A DNA stretch of 5,947 bases from Paracoccaceae bacterium (GTDB lineage: Bacteria; Pseudomonadota; Alphaproteobacteria; Rhodobacterales; Rhodobacteraceae): NCBI GenBank assembly GCA_007131465.1, contig SLQN01000421.1, positions 1 through 5,947 of the forward strand, read 5' to 3'. Position numbers and translations under genes: made by a program. Shown in pieces: positions 5,207 to 5,947 of this stretch (positions are counted from its first letter, which is position 1; every line of letters starts with the position of its first letter). The notes beneath the pieces are model-generated. The model searched no databases. It saw only the letters and a program-made list of their open reading frames with translations, and was not told where the DNA came from.

Positions 5207-5947
5207 ATGACAGAGCACACCCCGAATTTGACCATGCAATTGCGCGCGCAAGATGATCCTGCCGCCCGCCAGGCCTATGTCCAGAAATGGATTGCCCGCA
5301 ACCAGCGCCGCCTGGCGGCAGGTCTGGGCAGTGCCGTGCTGATGCTGCCGCTGCTGGCACAGGCGCAGGCACAGGCGCTGGTCAATGCGCTTGATATTGC
5401 CGGTGTGAATTCGGTGGCGCTCAATCCAGATGGCAGTGCGCAACTGACCCTGTCCAATGGCCAGCAGGTGCAGGTCGGGGCGTCCAGCGTGCAGGTGGCC
5501 GCGGATGGCACGATCCAGATTTCGGCGGCGGCTGCGGAACTGGTGGCCGAGGTTGTCGGCTCCATCGCTGCGGCCGGCACCGGGGCTGCCGGGGCTGGCG
5601 GGGCCGCAGGCATCGGAGTGGCCGCTGCGGGTCTCGGGATCGCCGTCGCGGCTGCGAGCGGGTCGTCTTCCTCCGAGAGTGCGCCCGCGCCGCTGCCGGT
5701 GCTGAACGCCGGGGCGCTCACCGGGGCGAGCCCGGTCACAGCCCAAGCTGTATTCGGCAGCTTCCCGGATCTGCCGGACGGGGATCAGGTCTTCGTCACC
5801 ATCGGCGATGGGGACGAGGTGTCGGTGACCATCGGCGCGGACGGGACGATCATCTTCCCCGCCGGGCTGGATCTGAGCGGTGTTCAGGGCGAACAGCCGA
5901 TCAGCTTCCGCGTCGCGCGCAGCAGCACGGTCGAAGGCGTAGACGAG
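5207..5947 (+). CDS. N-terminal part of a probable large surface adhesin (runs off the window)
   Basis: The first 247 residues are visible and the frame is still open at the window end. A charged 35-residue leader (Arg31, Arg34 and Arg35 near its end) precedes a hydrophobic segment at about 36-51 (LAAGLGSAVLMLPLLA), followed by AQAQAQA, which resembles a Sec signal peptide with an AxA cleavage site. Residues about 58-107 form a beta-rich block with an NGQQVQV-type hairpin, similar in style to the prefix regions of Bap/LapF-like adhesins. A Gly/Ala-rich hydrophobic stretch follows (about 117-151), then a Ser-rich and Pro/Ala linker (151-165). From about 183 beta-rich, Asp/Gly-rich sequence suggests the first Ig-like or similar repeat. 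The likely role is a secreted, surface-retained adhesin for attachment or biofilm. The export route (type I or Sec) and true length are not visible. It is transcribed divergently from the polysaccharide genes. Confidence 0.72.
   Translation, partial: MTEHTPNLTMQLRAQDDPAARQAYVQKWIARNQRRLAAGLGSAVLMLPLLAQAQAQALVNALDIAGVNSVALNPDGSAQLTLSNGQQVQVGASSVQVAADGTIQISAAAAELVAEVVGSIAAAGTGAAGAGGAAGIGVAAAGLGIAVAAASGSSSSESAPAPLPVLNAGALTGASPVTAQAVFGSFPDLPDGDQVFVTIGDGDEVSVTIGADGTIIFPAGLDLSGVQGEQPISFRVARSSTVEGVDE

Noticed and set aside
4147..5256. Plus-strand open frame of 369 codons crossing the divergent region
   Set aside because: It overlaps most of the methyltransferase antisense and the adhesin start in another frame, with no recognisable motif.
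5120..5746. Minus-strand open frame of 208 codons opposite the adhesin
   Set aside because: The plus frame has a good ribosome-binding site and a coherent domain layout; the minus frame looks like a shadow.

Overview
The window is GC-rich (about two thirds by eye) with strong G/C third-position bias. Its protein repertoire looks like a cell-surface polysaccharide and adhesin locus of an alphaproteobacterium, most likely a member of the Rhodobacterales. That assignment is inferred from composition and protein style; there is no rRNA or other marker gene to confirm it.

Layout: three genes lie on the minus strand and are read right to left. They are a small zinc-ribbon SAM methyltransferase (4096-4794), a large 863-residue two-headed glycosyltransferase (1375-3966), and a UDP-glucose 6-dehydrogenase (3-1169). 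Gaps of 129 and 205 bases separate them. Across a 412-base divergent intergenic region (4795-5206), a fourth gene starts on the plus strand at 5207 and runs off the window. Its first 247 residues look like the N-terminus of a large surface or secreted adhesin.

How they may work together: Ugd makes UDP-glucuronate. The glycosyltransferase carries a GT2 (GT-A) module and a GT4 (GT-B) module, so it could add two sugars. The methyltransferase could methylate a saccharide. Together they could build or decorate an exopolysaccharide, a capsule, or possibly a glycan on the divergent adhesin. This is inference from neighbourhood; no substrate can be read from the sequence.

The divergent region is the richest non-coding part. 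It holds a TTGACA-type promoter candidate for the methyltransferase, a 7-bp GC stem, an AT-rich patch with two ATGCATAT copies one helical turn apart, and a perfect 7-bp dyad overlapping a CRP-like site. A second 25-bp AT-rich inverted repeat lies just upstream of the glycosyltransferase. The glycosyltransferase linker is encoded by an in-frame 12-bp tandem repeat. No RNA genes, insertion sequences, CRISPR arrays or convincing intrinsic terminators were seen. No clearly new system is demonstrated; the less described parts are the glycosyltransferase N-terminal domain, its repeat linker, the adhesin N-terminus and the regulatory region.
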